Source of the DNA: Ctenosaura bakeri
Taxonomy: Eukaryota > Chordata > Lepidosauria > Squamata > Iguanidae
Assembly (NCBI GenBank): GCA_948474755.1
Contig: CAOLHI010000560.1
Span: 1 to 64,000 of the forward strand
Direction of reading: 5' to 3'
Length of the DNA: 64,000 nt
Part shown: piece after piece, positions 9,177 through 20,800 of the stretch
Numbering within the stretch: the stretch's first letter is position 1
How the letters are laid out: every line of letters starts with the position of its first letter
The notes under the pieces: model-generated
Databases searched by the model: none
Seen by the model: the letters and a program-made list of their open reading frames with translations, nothing else
What the model was told of the DNA's origin: nothing
Translations under genes and position numbers: made by a program

Positions 9177-10989
9177 AAAGACAAGCCGCTGGAGTAGGTT
9201 AGTACAAGGTATAAGGCACTTTGTGCCAACTGAACTGGCCTTAGGCGAACTGAAATTCCTTTATAGCAGCATAACCCCCTTATGCTAACTGATTTAAGAG
9301 ATCAACTGACAGAAGAGCTGAAAAGGTGGCAGAGAAGGGGCAGAGCAGTGGCAAAGCTTAGTTCCACATCCAAACGTTGCTTAGCCCAGAAACAGAACCC
9401 ATGTGTTGCATGTTGGGCCACATTTAGGGTTGGCCTAAATTATTTCTAGCTTGTGGAAACCAATGGGACCTTCTTCAAAATTGAAAAAAAAAAAAAAGGC
9501 CACAATCCATCTGCCAGAGCCACATCTGGGAAGACCAAGGTTTGGATATAGCATAGCCTAATGTTGCCACAGTCATCTTTTGGCCCACTTGCTGAGTTCT
9601 TCTCACTGACCTGCAAGTAAATCTCATTAGATTCAATGGAGGTTGCTTCTGAGCAGACAAAAATAAGATTTCACTGCTGAACTGGAATCTTATGCACAAT
9701 TACCTGGGATCAACCCTCTTGAAAACAGTGGGCATTATTACTGGTTAGAGATGTGTGAGTCCAACAACACTCTCCCTGGATTGATTTGAGAATTTTCACA
9801 GCCCAGGTTACCTAGCTAACCAGATAAATAAAATGTCTCTCTCTTTCCCTCTCCCAACCAAGAATAGAGATAATTTTCTTTCAGAACTTCACATCATTCA
9901 AAATATAAAGCTTCAGCTGAGCCTCTCCAGGTATCTTCTTTGATTCTTGGAAGGTAGACACCACATTAGTGATGACATATACTGTACAGGCTCCTTGATA
10001 TCCCAGGTCTCTTTCACACTTTATTTCCTTCAGTCCTCCGATGAATACCATATGCTCCTGGCAATTTACTGCTCTTTACTTTCTCAAGTTAATTCCTCCA
10101 CAGAGACTTCTGTCTCTCTCCCAAGGCCATGCACTGATTTCTTAAAAGAGTGTGCCCTTGGAACAAGAATCTCTGGAAACCTTTGCAGCTCACATAGATG
10201 CAAGACATGAATTTTACTTATTTTGTACTGGAGTGTATTCTTGCATTGATTTCTGATTGCTCAATGAATTATCAGAGAGAGACTGTCAATTGTCTTATTT
10301 ACAGCACATGAAAGTTACTTTACTCTTATTAATCTTTAAAGTATTTGGGATACATTTTCCCTCCTTCCCCTGAAGTCGAATCTTTTAATTTTCTGTCACT
10401 GATGGTGCAATCCTATGCATGTCTATTTGGAAATAACCTCTATTGAGCTCTACTGCATTTATTCCTGAATATTTATACAATTTGTCCAATTTCGGCTCAG
10501 TTATATTAAATACGGTACATAATATAATGAAAGGAATCAATTTAGTCATGGTCTTGCTTACAGATTTTTGGGGAAAACATTTTAATTGCAGTATCCACCA
10601 CAACTCCAACATGTTGTCGCATGAACACTACTGGTTGAAGGTTTGTTCCATGCATAATTCAAGGTGCCAAACTCCTTGTGGCTTGATGTGCTGGATTGCT
10701 AGGCACTGCAAGTGACTTCAAACTGGGCCACTTAAAGGAGCATCTCCTTCCCTATGTATCTTTCCGTCCTCTGAGGTCAATTGTTGTTCCCTTCTTGGTT
10801 GTGCCATTGTTTTATAGCTGTAATTGAGGGCAACACACAAATGGTCTTTTTCTATGTTGGCATTCTTTATGGTGTGGAATGTCTTGTTCCAATGGGTTAT
10901 CTTTCTGTTTATCTTCTTTTGACAACTAAATGTATTTCTCTTCAAGTGAGTATCTGATTCTGCAGTTGGCTAATTAAGCTGATTCATAG
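9177..10989. other. No gene; two short dispersed repeat U pieces
   Basis: Mostly AT-rich DNA. Segments near 9672-9742 and 10398-10470 share a TGCAATCCTATGCA-like start and a degenerate continuation mentioning a T-rich stretch, a motif seen widely in reptile genomes and again near 43200. An 87-codon open frame at 9947-10210 has no recognisable family or splice signals. Confidence 0.35.
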
Positions 10990-11509
10990 TACAGTCCTCC
11001 TTCTACATTTGCAGGTTTGACCTTTGCATATTTGATTATTCACAAGGCATGTGCTTGCCTCCCTGCCCCCAATTTTCCACCTCCTATTCCTTGCATTCCT
11101 CACCCCAGGCTTTCCAGGCTTGTGTTGAAAATGGATTTTTTTTTCTTTTTGGATGAGCAAAGCCCCTCTCCCACTGATGGAGGCGTGGCCTCTCTCCCTT
11201 GTGGCTGCACTTTCTGCTGTGTAATGGCTGCTGATTGGGCAGGTGTTCTCTTTTCTCCTACCCCTCCCTTTTCAAGATGGCCACTAGAAGGGAAGAACTG
11301 TGCTCTTCACCCTTTGAGGGGAAAGTTTGGGTAATCCCTGTACTGTTTCTTTTTTCTCCCCTGCCCCCCGCCCCAACTGCGGCCAGCAGCACAGGATTGG
11401 GAGGGGGAGCTCTGGACGAAAATTGTCAGGGTGGGAGTTATTTGTGATTTTTCCACTTTTGTGAGGATTCTGTGCCCCTAACTCTTGCAAATGTGGAGAG
11501 GCTACTGTA
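10990..11509. mobile_element. Family C-like MITE, longer variant
   Basis: Ends CAGTCCTCCTTCTACATTTGC and GCAAATGTGGAGAGGCTACTG are inverted repeats and match the ends of the 7168-7532 element. TA flanks both sides. The interior is longer and different, with a GC-rich core (11040-11420). The open frames of 70-105 codons in the core are unsupported. Confidence 0.6.
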
Positions 11510-11577
11510 TTAGTTCATTGTACTTTTTTCCCATTAAGTTTGGTTATTTTAAATGATAAGTCTTTTTTTTTTAAGAG

Positions 11578-11658
11578 ACAGTGTGGAGTAATGGTTTAAA
11601 TGTTGCACTAGACCTCTGGGAGATGAGACCTCGCTTGGTCATGGACACTGACTTTGAG
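11578..11658 (+). mobile_element. tRNA-derived SINE, 5' part (split by CR1)
   Basis: The start CAGTGTGGAGTAATGGTTTA is the degenerate tRNA-like head of the squamate SINE. It stops abruptly where a reversed CR1 3' end begins at 11659 and resumes at 11823. Confidence 0.65.
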
Positions 11659-11822
11659 CATAGAATCATAGAGTTGGAAGAGACCCCAGGGACCATCCAG
11701 TCCAACCCCCTGCTATGCAGGAACCCACATCAAAGCACTCCCAACAGATGGCCATCCAGCCTCTGTTTAAAAACTTCCAAAGAAGGAGACTCCACCACAC
11801 TTCAAGGCAGCATATTCCATAT
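11659..11822 (-). mobile_element. CR1 LINE 3' end inserted in a SINE
   Basis: In plus orientation it begins CATAGAATCATAGAGTTGG, the reverse complement of the CR1 3' terminus, and continues CCAGTCCAACCCCCTGC and TGGCCATCCAGCCTC. It is truncated after about 165 bp. Both sides are the same SINE, so this CR1 is younger than the SINE. Confidence 0.8.
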
Positions 11823-11950
11823 CATATCACAGTCTACCTCAGAGGACCACAACAGCAGACCCACCTGAGTAAATCACGGTGAGAAAACCCTGTGATAAGT
11901 TCACCTTAAGGTCACTGTAAATGAGAAATGACTTGAAGGCATACAACAAG
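11823..11950 (+). mobile_element. tRNA-derived SINE, 3' part
   Basis: Resumes the SINE after the CR1 insertion: GAGAAAACCCTGTGATAAG, then AATGAGAAATGACTTGAAGG and an ACAACAAGAA tail of Bov-B type. Confidence 0.7.
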
Positions 11951-11963
11951 AATAACGTTTTTA

Positions 11964-12125
11964 TGCTTGCTTGTTTGTTTGTTTATTTAATTTATATCAC
12001 AGCTTTCCCCAGGATGGGATCAAAGGCGGCATACAACATTTAAAAACACAATATAGTTTAAAAATTCTTAATAAGAGTTAAAACACAATTAAACTAACTT
12101 TGATTTAAAAACTCAAGTTAAAAAG
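11964..12125 (-). mobile_element. L2-like LINE 3' tail, reversed
   Basis: Begins GTTTGTTTGTTTATTTAA and then reads TATATCACAGCTTTCCCC and GGCGGCATACAAC. This is the reverse complement of the CCGCC...TATAAATTAAATAAA 3' end of reptilian L2-type LINEs. No coding part is seen. Confidence 0.6.
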
Positions 12126-12951
12126 ACATTTATAACACAATAAAATATAAACATTACATACACACACACACATATTAAAAGCTCTGTCTGTTTTAACATA
12201 CTAAAAACCAAGTGCCTCCTTAAATAAAATGTTGTTTAAACTGATGTGACTCCATTACAGGGTGGGGTGGGCTATAGGAAAAGCAGACCATAATGTTGGA
12301 AAATATAGCTCTTTAGCCCTTTAGGCTCCCGCCCCCTCAACATTGACTATCTTGGCTAGGGCTGCTGAAAATTCTTGTCCAATAATATCTGAAAGGTTAC
12401 AAGTTCCGCTTCCTCGGTATAAATTTTTTGAATGTACAAACAACTTACGGAATGTACCTCACACAAAATGTGACAGCTACTAACTTAAAATGGCTTTAAT
12501 TTTCATGCACATAGCTAAGAAAAGAAAACTGGTATTGTGAGAACTGTGGGGTAGTTCCTGAGCCCAATTCCGTTGTATTGTGGTGTAGAAAAATGCCCAT
12601 AACCAAAGGAATATTGATGTGTGTAGAACCGAGTGTCTTCCATCCAAATGTCCAGATCCAAAAAACACAAGGTGAAACTAAATCAGATGACTGAAATGAA
12701 ATGAAATATTCCTTTCTTGTATTGTGGGCCTATTGCCTGATCTCAGTGAATCTAAGTGTTTCCCCAGCTGAAGAAATCTGGATTTCTCCGATAACCAAAG
12801 CACGCCACTTCTGCTTCACCGTATCATATTTTAACTGAAAACTGGCATGCAGCTTTTTTTTTTAATTCCAGTATGTTACCTTAGCTTGGACAGAAGGCAA
12901 TGGCAGAAATCAATAAATTGTTTCAAAACAACATTTGCCTCAGACTTATTG
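12126..12951. other. No gene; weak fold-back remnant
   Basis: A short AC microsatellite near 12162 and a degenerate fold-back remnant near 12320-12415 (CTTGGCTAGGGCTGCTGA) are the only recognisable parts. Confidence 0.35.
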
Positions 12952-13134
12952 AATCATACAAACATAGAGTTGGAAGAGACCTCAAGGGCCATCAAGTCCA
13001 ACTCCCTGCCATGCAGGAATACACCATCAAATTGTTCCTGACAGACGGTCATCCAGCCTCTGTTTAAAAATCTCCAAAGAAGGAGACTCCACCACACTCC
13101 CAGGCATCACATTTCACTGTCGAACTGTTCCTAC
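12952..13134 (-). mobile_element. CR1 LINE 3' fragment
   Basis: Starts AATCATACAAACATAGAGTT and continues GGGCCATCAAGTCCAACTCC and GTCATCCAGCCTCTG, the reversed 3' untranslated end of CR1. It ends near the CGAACTGTTCCTAC position by 5' truncation. Confidence 0.8.
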
Positions 13135-13329
13135 AATCACAAAGATATTTCTTTTGTTTTAGGGAAAAGAACCCTGCAAGGGACTACAATTTGGGGGCAC
13201 TATTTACAAGCATGTAGGTGACAATGTCACAGAATACCTACAGGTCCACTTGAGTGTGGATTCTGTAACACAAGTCATGACTTTGCTCAATGAAGATTAA
13301 AGCAATTAATGGAGAATAGTTCTATCAGG

Positions 13330-13510
13330 ACTTCAGAAGCATCAAAGCTATATGAAACTTCCTTGTTTAAAAACAATAAACCTCTGAGGCTAAACAGGGA
13401 TGTGCTCTTGCCTTTGGACAGTGCTGATGAGCTTTGTAGAGGCATACGGTGAGATAACGTTGGACTAGATAACCCTTTGGTTTGATTCCCTCAGGCCTCT
13501 TCTTATATTA
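13330..13510 (+). mobile_element. CR1/L3-like LINE 3' fragment
   Basis: Ends with GTTGGACTAGATAACCCTTT and GGCCTCTTCTTATATTA, close to the 3' terminus of old CR1/L3-type LINEs in amniotes. The 5' part is poorly defined. Confidence 0.4.
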
Positions 13511-14967
13511 ACCAGTGTTCTCATGCTTACAACATAAGTTCACAGCATAGGATGTTTCAGATGTTAAAAAAAAAAGACTCTGAAAAATTAAGGAATAATG
13601 TATCCCTAGTTTTTCATATCCCACTTTTAGGCGGTCAGACATCAAGAAGGAACATTTTGGATAGAAGATTGTGTCTCATGACCTGGTGTCATGAACAGCT
13701 ATTGATGGCCCTGCCGTTCATGTAACAAAACATTTCTCTGAAATTAAATGAGCTAAAAAGTTATAAATAGAAAAAGCACCATTCACTGTCAAGTGCTTCC
13801 TCAGAATCAGCCTAGATAAATACAGAAAAGAGATTAACTTTACAGCAGAACTGAAGTATATTAATTAACTGTCTGACAGGGCAGAACACGTCTCTACATT
13901 GAATATGACCAAGCTGCTATTCTTAGATTGATTTTGTGATCACATGATGAAATCCAATGGCTTTTAAATTAAAACACAGATGCACAAAATCTTTAAGCCT
14001 ATTTTATTTAATCAAAATTGAAAAACAAACACCAAATCCCTTCACATTGTGTATTTTAGAAAAATGCATTTCATCTTACAAATCCTGATGAGTAACTATT
14101 TGTCTTGTTAATGATACATGTTTGGTTCACTATTAGATGCTACTTTGTCATGCCAAAGAATCACCCCCTTAATTGAAAAACGTTCTATTAGTGAAGAAAG
14201 AAAGAGAAACGTGGAACAGAACAATTTAGTGAAAAATAGTCTCCCAAATGATTCGGAGTTGCTCTTTTGCTGCATTTATAAGAAAAGTGTTACGATGAAA
14301 GTGGCCCTGCAAAGAATAACATGCAAGCAGGGAAAAATCCTTGGATCTGTTCAGTGAGATTTAGTTATTCTTAACCTCATTCTATTGAATTTACTTTCTT
14401 CCCTGGCAGAACTCAAGGTGGTATTTCCCTCAAGTGTTCTTCCATCTCACTGTGACTGGAATATAATTCTGTGTGTTTTTAATTTTTTTTTCTAAAATCA
14501 ACACATAAACAATTCATCCCATCCACAGGGTGTTAGATGCCTGACTCTGTCTTTTAATTTCTGTGTATTTGGCCTTATTTGTGGTGCTGAATTAGGGTAA
14601 CTGTTGCAGTTCTATAAACTTTGGTTGTATCTGTGTAGAGATCACTGTATGGCAGGGGTATGCAAAGTGTTGCTAGCAGGCCACGTGCAGCCTGCCAGAC
14701 CCACTTTTGCACCTCGGAGACTCTAGAGACCACCCCCCACTGAAGGTTCAGGTCCTCCAGAGTCCAAGTTGGTGCTGTTTCTTGCAACTTTCTGACTGCA
14801 AGGCACAATTTACCATGTCTACAGAAATGCCCCTTAATTGTCTTTCTCTTAGTACTTAATGTTTGTACTGTTTATTGCAGTGAAGCATGGATCTGAATTT
14901 GTTCTCTAGCCTTACTGTTGTTATTATGTGCATTCAGTTTAATTCTGAGTTATGGAAACCCTATCAC
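13511..14967. other. No gene recognised
   Basis: AT-rich DNA. A CAGGGGTATGCAAAG word near 14653 resembles the end of hAT-type elements, but no partner end was found. Open frames here are short and unsupported. Confidence 0.35.
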
Positions 14968-15142
14968 AGACCAATCCTCGCTCAGCCATAGAAACCCACT
15001 GAGTGACCTTGGACAAGTCAGTCTCTCTCAGCCTGAGAGGAAGGCAAAACACCTTCTGAACAAATCTTGCCAAGAAAACCCTGTGACAGCTTCAGCTTAG
15101 GGTCACAATGAGTCAGAAATGATTGGAAGGCCAATAGCAACA
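14968..15142 (+). mobile_element. tRNA-derived SINE (Bov-B tail)
   Basis: Reads CAGCCATAGAAACCCACTGA, then GTGACCTTGGACAAGTCAG, CTTGCCAAGAAAACCCTGTG and a tail GAGTCAGAAATGATTGGAAG. The tRNA-like head is missing or decayed. The tail resembles the Bov-B LINE 3' end, as in Sauria-type SINEs. Confidence 0.75.
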
Positions 15143-15334
15143 GGAAAACTATGTACAGTGCTTTAAGCTCATAGGAAGAAAGAAGGAAGCTCATAGGAAG
15201 AAAGACAAAATATTAATTAATACAAGAGAAGGCCACAGATAATTGACAAATAAAATTGCATTGTGGAGTGCTTCTTATTCTGAGTAAGGGAAAAACGCAG
15301 ATTGTCAGTGAGTAACACAATGAGTCAGCAACAA

Positions 15335-15440
15335 GTGGGCCTCAAACTATTGTTGGACTGCAAGACCCATCAGCCCCAGCCAGTGGAACCAAGAGTAAGG
15401 GGTTAGGGAGTAGTAGTTTAGCAATATCTGGAGGACTCTG
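15335..15440. mobile_element. Fold-back hAT-type MITE remnant
   Basis: One arm reads TTGTTGGACTGCAAGACCC and the other TAGTAGTTTAGCAATATCTG, a decayed inverted pair. Similar arms occur at 49068-49172 and 55482-55601. This fold-back family is common in reptiles. Confidence 0.45.
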
Positions 15441-16245
15441 TATTCTCCAGCCCTGGCTTAACAGACCCTCTGAGTGGTCGGTACCAATGCAGCTGCTTCT
15501 CAGTGGCTTTGTGCCCACAGCCTAGCCCAAGAGAGCACTTCTTCAAGAAGGGGAGATCATCAGAGACTAGCTGCAGCTCACTGGGTGACACTTAACATTT
15601 TTTGCTCAACAACTTCTTAGCTCAGTCCTTGAAGGAGAGAAAAATTATTTGTTCAGACCAAGATTGCTTAGAATTTCTGTGAGGTCCAGTGCAATTTTTA
15701 AGACATTCCAAACCTAAGTGTTAAGTTCCAGCATGGTTGTACACTACTGCTTGAAACTTCTAAAGACTCAGGGCACTAAATTCTATATGTCTTGTCAGGT
15801 TACCAGATCTCAGGGCCTGATCCTGAGTTCCCAGTTTTTGTGAGTTATCTCTCGATGGAAGACAATGGTATAAATTCTCCAGTTTTGTTGGGCTCAGTTC
15901 CAGGTAAGACAAAAGGGCTATGTGGAAATCTCCAGATCTCCTAGTAGAGCAGCAACTCATTACAATTGCTAGGCTTACTTGATTTGCAAATGCTCTCTGG
16001 GAAGAAAGGGCCTATGTATTTACTTAGTTAGACTCTTCCTTCTCTCCCAGTCATTGTGGCAACCGAGCTCACTTACCACTCTGCTCTGGCTAAAAGCAAG
16101 TAGAGCAGGTTATCTGTTCCTCATCCCATCTCCCTGTTTTGATTTACTTAGGGGAATAATCCCCTTTTCATGTTGATCTGTGAACAGCTTCTATAGCTAC
16201 GATTTCTGTCTTAATTTCCAAAGAGGAAAATATGTTTCCCCCTCT
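15441..16245. other. No gene recognised
   Basis: No repeat family or coding signal recognised. Confidence 0.35.
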
Positions 16246-16261
16246 GTGGTGTGTGTGTGTG

Positions 16262-16302
<41 letters not shown>

Positions 16303-16303
16303 A
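16246..16303. repeat. (GT)n(GA)n compound microsatellite
   Basis: A run of GT units passes through TATG into about 40 bases of GA units with one GC interruption. Confidence 0.95.
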
Positions 16304-16370
16304 GCTGTGAGTAACTGAGGTTGGTCCGTAATGCAAAACTTTTATTGACATCTCCAGAGGCCGCTTCAGA

Positions 16371-16549
16371 GACCATTTCCACACTGGACTGTTATAGTGC
16401 TATTATGTCACTTTCAACATTCAACATCCTATGGAATCCTGAGGTTTGCAGTTTAGGGAGGGGCCCCTCCCTAAACTGCAAACCCCAGGATTCCATAGGA
16501 TATTGAAAGTGGAATAATAGCACTATAACAGTCCAGTGTGGAAATGACC
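16371..16549. mobile_element. Family A palindromic MITE, diverged ends
   Basis: Arms start GACCATTTCCACACTGG and end CCAGTGTGGAAATGACC, with the usual TTCAACATCCTATGGAATCC core and a GGGAGGGGCCCCTCCC turn. The flanks do not show a matching 3-bp duplication. Confidence 0.75.
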
Positions 16550-16810
16550 TACGTAAGTCTCAGGTTTTGGTGTTGCCTGACAACATACTGAGCTGGCAAT
16601 CCAAGTGCATTTAGACATGCTGAAAAAGTTAATGGAATTGTGAAGAGACCTGAAGGGGTGTGTTTCTTCTCACTTCCCAGTAAACCTCTCTCCCGTTAAT
16701 AAGATGTGTCCAATCTGAACAGAAAAGTGACTTAAGGTTTTGATTTTTAAGGCAATTTTATGTGTGTTTATAACCACAGGGATCAACCAAAACTCTTCAT
16801 AATAGTGTTG

Positions 16811-17020
16811 GATAGAATCCTGAGATTCCCCAGTAGTCACTTCTTGCTGGGATGAAGAAGAACCATTGGTGAGCAGCCTTTGGATTCAGTCCGTCAATAG
16901 TTACAAATTAATACAATGGTAGCAATATCTAGCCCCCATTTTACCAGCTTGTCAGCAAAATCATCATGGGGAGCCCACCAAAATGTTAGGAAATCAAGAT
17001 ATACTACATTCACGGTGTTA
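16811..17020 (-). mobile_element. CR1 LINE internal fragment (reverse-transcriptase part)
   Basis: On the plus strand it reads ATAGAATCCTGAGATTCC, CCAGTAGTCACTTC and GAAATCAAGATATACTAC, the reverse complement of CR1 reverse-transcriptase coding DNA also present at the distal end of 37157-38205. It is broken and has stops. Confidence 0.7.
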
Positions 17021-17233
17021 TTGCGACATGCTATATATTATGTCTTATGTGCTATTTCTTATATATAATGAAGATTTAGAATATGAAATTAAGAGGATGG
17101 ACATAGGATAGTGACAGAGGACAGAAAGGACATGCAGAAAGTCGTATGTTCTTTCTTTCCTTTCTACTTCTATAAGTAGTGCCGGAAGGACTCCTATCTG
17201 GACCCTGGAGAGAAGCTGCCAATCAATGAAGGC

Positions 17234-17504
17234 CAGTGGTTCTTAATCTTTTTTTTTTTAACCAGGGACCTGCTGTAAATATAATTTGTTGCTGGGGACC
17301 CCAAGACTTAACTCAAGATTTAAATATTTACATTTAGATTTAAACAATCAAATATTTATTTAAATATTCAAATATTATTAAATTATTTATTTAAGGCTAG
17401 TGGAGTGTAGGATTCAAATCTGCGCTCAGACCTTGCTTCACGGACCCCTTGTGAGGGTTCTGTGAACCCTCAGGGGTCCCCAGACACCAGGTTAGGAACC
17501 ACTG
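17234..17504. mobile_element. hAT-like non-autonomous element, complete
   Basis: It begins CAGTGGTTCTTAATC and ends GGTTAGGAACCACTG, hAT-type inverted ends. AATGAAGG at 17225-17232 and AATGAAGA at 17505-17512 form a 7-of-8 direct repeat, offset by one base on the left, which fits an 8-bp hAT target-site duplication. The interior is AT-rich with no transposase. Confidence 0.75.
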
Positions 17505-17739
17505 AATGAAGACTAGTCATAAGGAGCCAATATAGACCAAGCAAGAGCCAGATATAGCATATAGGGCTTCCCTATCTAGATTGCTGAACTCTCACTGGGT
17601 TTCATTTTCATGCTACAAAGAGTTAACCAAGTGAGCATTTCTCACCTTCAGAGTTCTGCTTCCTCCTTCTAGGGTAGTTCCATGGCTTTCTGTGTTGGGG
17701 TAGGGGGAGGGAATGTTGCATGGGGTGTATGTATGCATG

Positions 17740-18032
17740 TGTCAGCGGCAGGCGGAGACCGAGCAGACGCGGGGCGAGCGGCTGAAGCTGACAGCGTTTA
17801 TTGGCAGCCAGTAAACACAGGATTACAGCACCCCCACAGGAAAGCCCCAGCACAAATGTAAAAGGTTCCAAAACAAAGGATAAGTCTGCAAGCCAGTTCC
17901 CAAGGTGAAGAAAGGGTTACTTCACCCAAAGCAGCCGGGCCCTCCCCCGCATTGGCGGGGACTGCCGCGGCAACCAGGCATTCCCCCGCAGCGGCCTCCA
18001 AGGCGGTGGCGGGTTCAGCCAGGCCCATGACA
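17740..18032 (-). mobile_element. Solo LTR, 293 bp, TSD GCATG
   Basis: The plus strand begins TGTCAGCGGC and ends GGCCCATGACA, so the ends are the inverted pair TGTCA/TGACA. GCATG occurs directly on both sides (17735-17739 and 18033-18037), a 5-bp target-site duplication. The minus strand carries AATAAA (17802-17797) about 60 bases before the LTR end, so the element runs on the minus strand. It is strikingly GC-rich next to its surroundings. No internal retroelement region adjoins it. It is a Gypsy-type or endogenous-retrovirus-type LTR. The minus-strand open frame through it is not a gene. Confidence 0.85.
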
Positions 18033-18037
18033 GCATG

Positions 18038-20488
18038 TGGTATGTGTGAATGAGATACAGAGATACACAGAGTAGTGGTCCCAGCCACTTTGGAAGGTTT
18101 GCATGGTACAGACAAAAATGTTGCTATAGAGCTGTAGTGTAGACAGGATTGAACTGGAGGGACCCATGGTCTTCTTGTTTAAAACTTTCCCCAGTGAAAA
18201 TGGAAGAGAGATTTTGTTTGTGTACCTGCATATTGTTTTTCCTGTTGTGTGTAACAAATGTGGAAAGGTTGCCAAAGAAAATGAATCCAAAGAAAATGAT
18301 CAAATAGCATAATCAGATCAATCTCTGGAGATATTTCACATTTTTGGGGGAAGTTTCTACTTCCACAGGCACCAGGTTTGACAAGTCAGAGACTTGTCAA
18401 ACTTTGTCTTTCTATACTTCCACATTGAGAACCCTTCCCAGAATGCTCACTAAGATGAGAGAGATGTTTCTGCCATTGAATTGCTAGGCAATGAGTTTGC
18501 TTATGTAACAGGCAAGGTTTACAGCAGGATATGTTGCCATTATCCAGCATGAATCGTAAATGCAGAATTATTCCAGTCATCTCACAGCCTAGTAAGCAAG
18601 TCTGAATTGCTTTTCTGATCCAGATGCCAGAACCAAATATCAGTTTCTGCTGCCATATGACTGAGGGGGACAAGGCAGCTTGGCCTGTTCTTTGCTGAGC
18701 AGTATCACGTACAAGACAAAGTGGGTCTTTCTTCAAATGACTTGTTTGTTCAGATTTGGAAGACAATGTTGTTTTCCTTCTACGACTTGGGTGGTTTGTC
18801 TTCAAATCTGTCCAAAGCAGTCTTTTTAAGAAACTATCATTACTAACATTTTTTCCTGGCAAGTAAATTTTAAGCACAGATTGGCAAGGCTTTGTTTAAA
18901 ACCACAATGCTCAGCCAATGCAGATGTATACTGGTCATGGGTCTAAATATTCACAGTGGACAATTCTGGAAACTGGAATTTAACTCATAGTCATATTCAT
19001 GGTTAGATTCTGTTGTAGCAAAACATACTGGAAGGCATATATTTACTCTGCAGTGTCCAATGTCAGAGATCTTACTTCTTTATGCATGAATCTTAACAAA
19101 CTTTTTTTTATCTTATAATGATGGATATGTTTTTCCCACTAAAATGTCCTATGAACTTCCCCCTCTTTTTTCCCCCAATGTATTTGCAATTAAAATGAGA
19201 CAGACAGCTGCTAACATCCTATTAGTGGCATGTGAAGGCATATATCAATCTTTTCCCTGTGCATTACCTTTTTTTGTAATCGCAGAAGTTGGCATTCCTT
19301 CTCTCCCCCCAAAATGTTCAAAGACTCCCTCAGGCTTACTGTAGAGCTCCTCAGTTTGCCACAGCTGGTGGAGAGTGGGGAGGGAATCAGAGAAGTACCT
19401 GGCTATGTCCCACTGAGACCTCCAGAAAGCCCTGGTGGTCCCCAACAGGTGACCTCAACATTTTGCATCTGGCTACAGGGACATAGCTAGATGCTTCTCC
19501 TATCTCTCCTCCCACCTCAGGCATGAAATGCAGTGTCTCTGTGGTATGTCCAAATGGTGATAAATGGCCAAATGCAGAATAGTTCCACATGAGGGACGAC
19601 TATGCTATGCTATGCTGTATTGTGCTGTGCCATACAGAATTCAGGCCATTGTGTGCTAACCATTCTGTATACTGCTGTTATTGTAATATTCTGTGTCATA
19701 AATAAATAAAACAAATCTAACAATTAGTACACTGCTTTTGGGTTGTTTTTTTTTAAAAAAAGGTTATTAAGAATACTATTCCACACTTACTTGTACAATG
19801 TGAATGACTTCTGAAATAACTTTTTTCAAAATATTTATTTTTAAAATGAAAACTATCACAAAGTTATTTCTACCATCAGGCTCTGCCCTGGCCAAAACCT
19901 TACTAGTTTTGTGACAGCCTTTACTCAAAATGAAAGCTGTATTAATAAAGTGTATGCATGTGTGTACACACACAAAGTTTTGACCACAGCATTAGTCACT
20001 TATGTTTTGCCAAAAGGAGAAATGCATCCCAGATTTGAATAAAATGTCTATATACTGGCTCATATGTAGAGAAGATGCACACTGACAAAGAAGTATATCT
20101 CTCCATAGTGGGGAAGACAATGAACAGGCAACCCGTATTACTTGTTTAATCAGCAGCCCATGTACTAACTGCTGATGGACAACTTCGAGGACTGTGGCCC
20201 ACTGCTCTCCCTTCTTATGGTTCATTTCCTTTAAGATGGGTTTGAGTTGAACATAGTCCTTTAAATAGAGTACATATTCAAACTGTAATCTATTTTCTGG
20301 CAGGCTTTCAAATAAAGGCTACCCTTTGTAGTGTGCTTGTCCATCTTATGTGAGCACAGCCTCCATACAAGTCAGCCAGCTTCATCACCAATGTCCGAAT
20401 CACATAGTTATTAAGACTGATGGTGGAAGAGATGGACCTCCATCTTTCCTTTACCATATGGGAACCATTGTCAGAGCATTCTGTGTAA
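18038..20488. other. No gene recognised
   Basis: A 163-codon open frame on the minus strand (18386-18877) is the longest in the window but shows no domain, no splice context and no codon bias. Short (CTATG)n near 19598 and an L2-like AAATAAATAAAAC end near 19700 are the only repeats seen. Confidence 0.35.
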
Positions 20489-20508
20489 TATATATATACA
20501 TACATACA

Positions 20509-20543
<35 letters not shown>
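20489..20543. repeat. (TACA)n microsatellite
   Basis: Twelve or so TACA units flanked by TATATATA on both sides. Confidence 0.95.
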
Positions 20544-20683
20544 GAAAGAACTCTTGTGTGTAAAGATTGAATATGCTTGTGTAACACCCTGCAACTTGAA
20601 CATCTGTCTTTAAAGAGTCTGAAAGTTATTGATCACTTGCACTTTATGGCCTTTCTTGAATGACAGAGATTCTGTATTTTTAA

Positions 20684-20800
20684 AGGGATAGTCCTGTTAG
20701 ACCATTACAGTAAAATAACAAAGAACTTTGTGACAACTTTTAAGACTAACAGGTTTATTCTTGCATGAGCTAGACAGTAACAATTATATAAATATCACTG
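20684..20800 (-). repeat. Dispersed repeat T, reverse copy
   Basis: Reads ATAGTCCTGTTAGACCATTA, then ACTTTGTGACAACTTTTAAG and GACTAACAGGTTTATTC. This is the reverse of the repeat ending AACAGACTAACATGGCTACC at 47412-47545. It is an old interspersed repeat found widely in amniotes; I cannot name the family. Confidence 0.5.

Noticed and set aside
17798..18115. 105-codon minus-strand open frame
   Set aside because: It lies mostly within the solo LTR and reads across its boundary, so it is not a gene.
18386..18877. Longest open frame in the window (163 codons, minus strand) as a gene
   Set aside because: No recognisable domain, no splice or promoter context, and one frame of this length is expected by chance in 64 kb on six frames.
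20489..20543. Regular TACA repeats as a CRISPR-like array
   Set aside because: A 4-bp tandem microsatellite without spacers, in a vertebrate genome.
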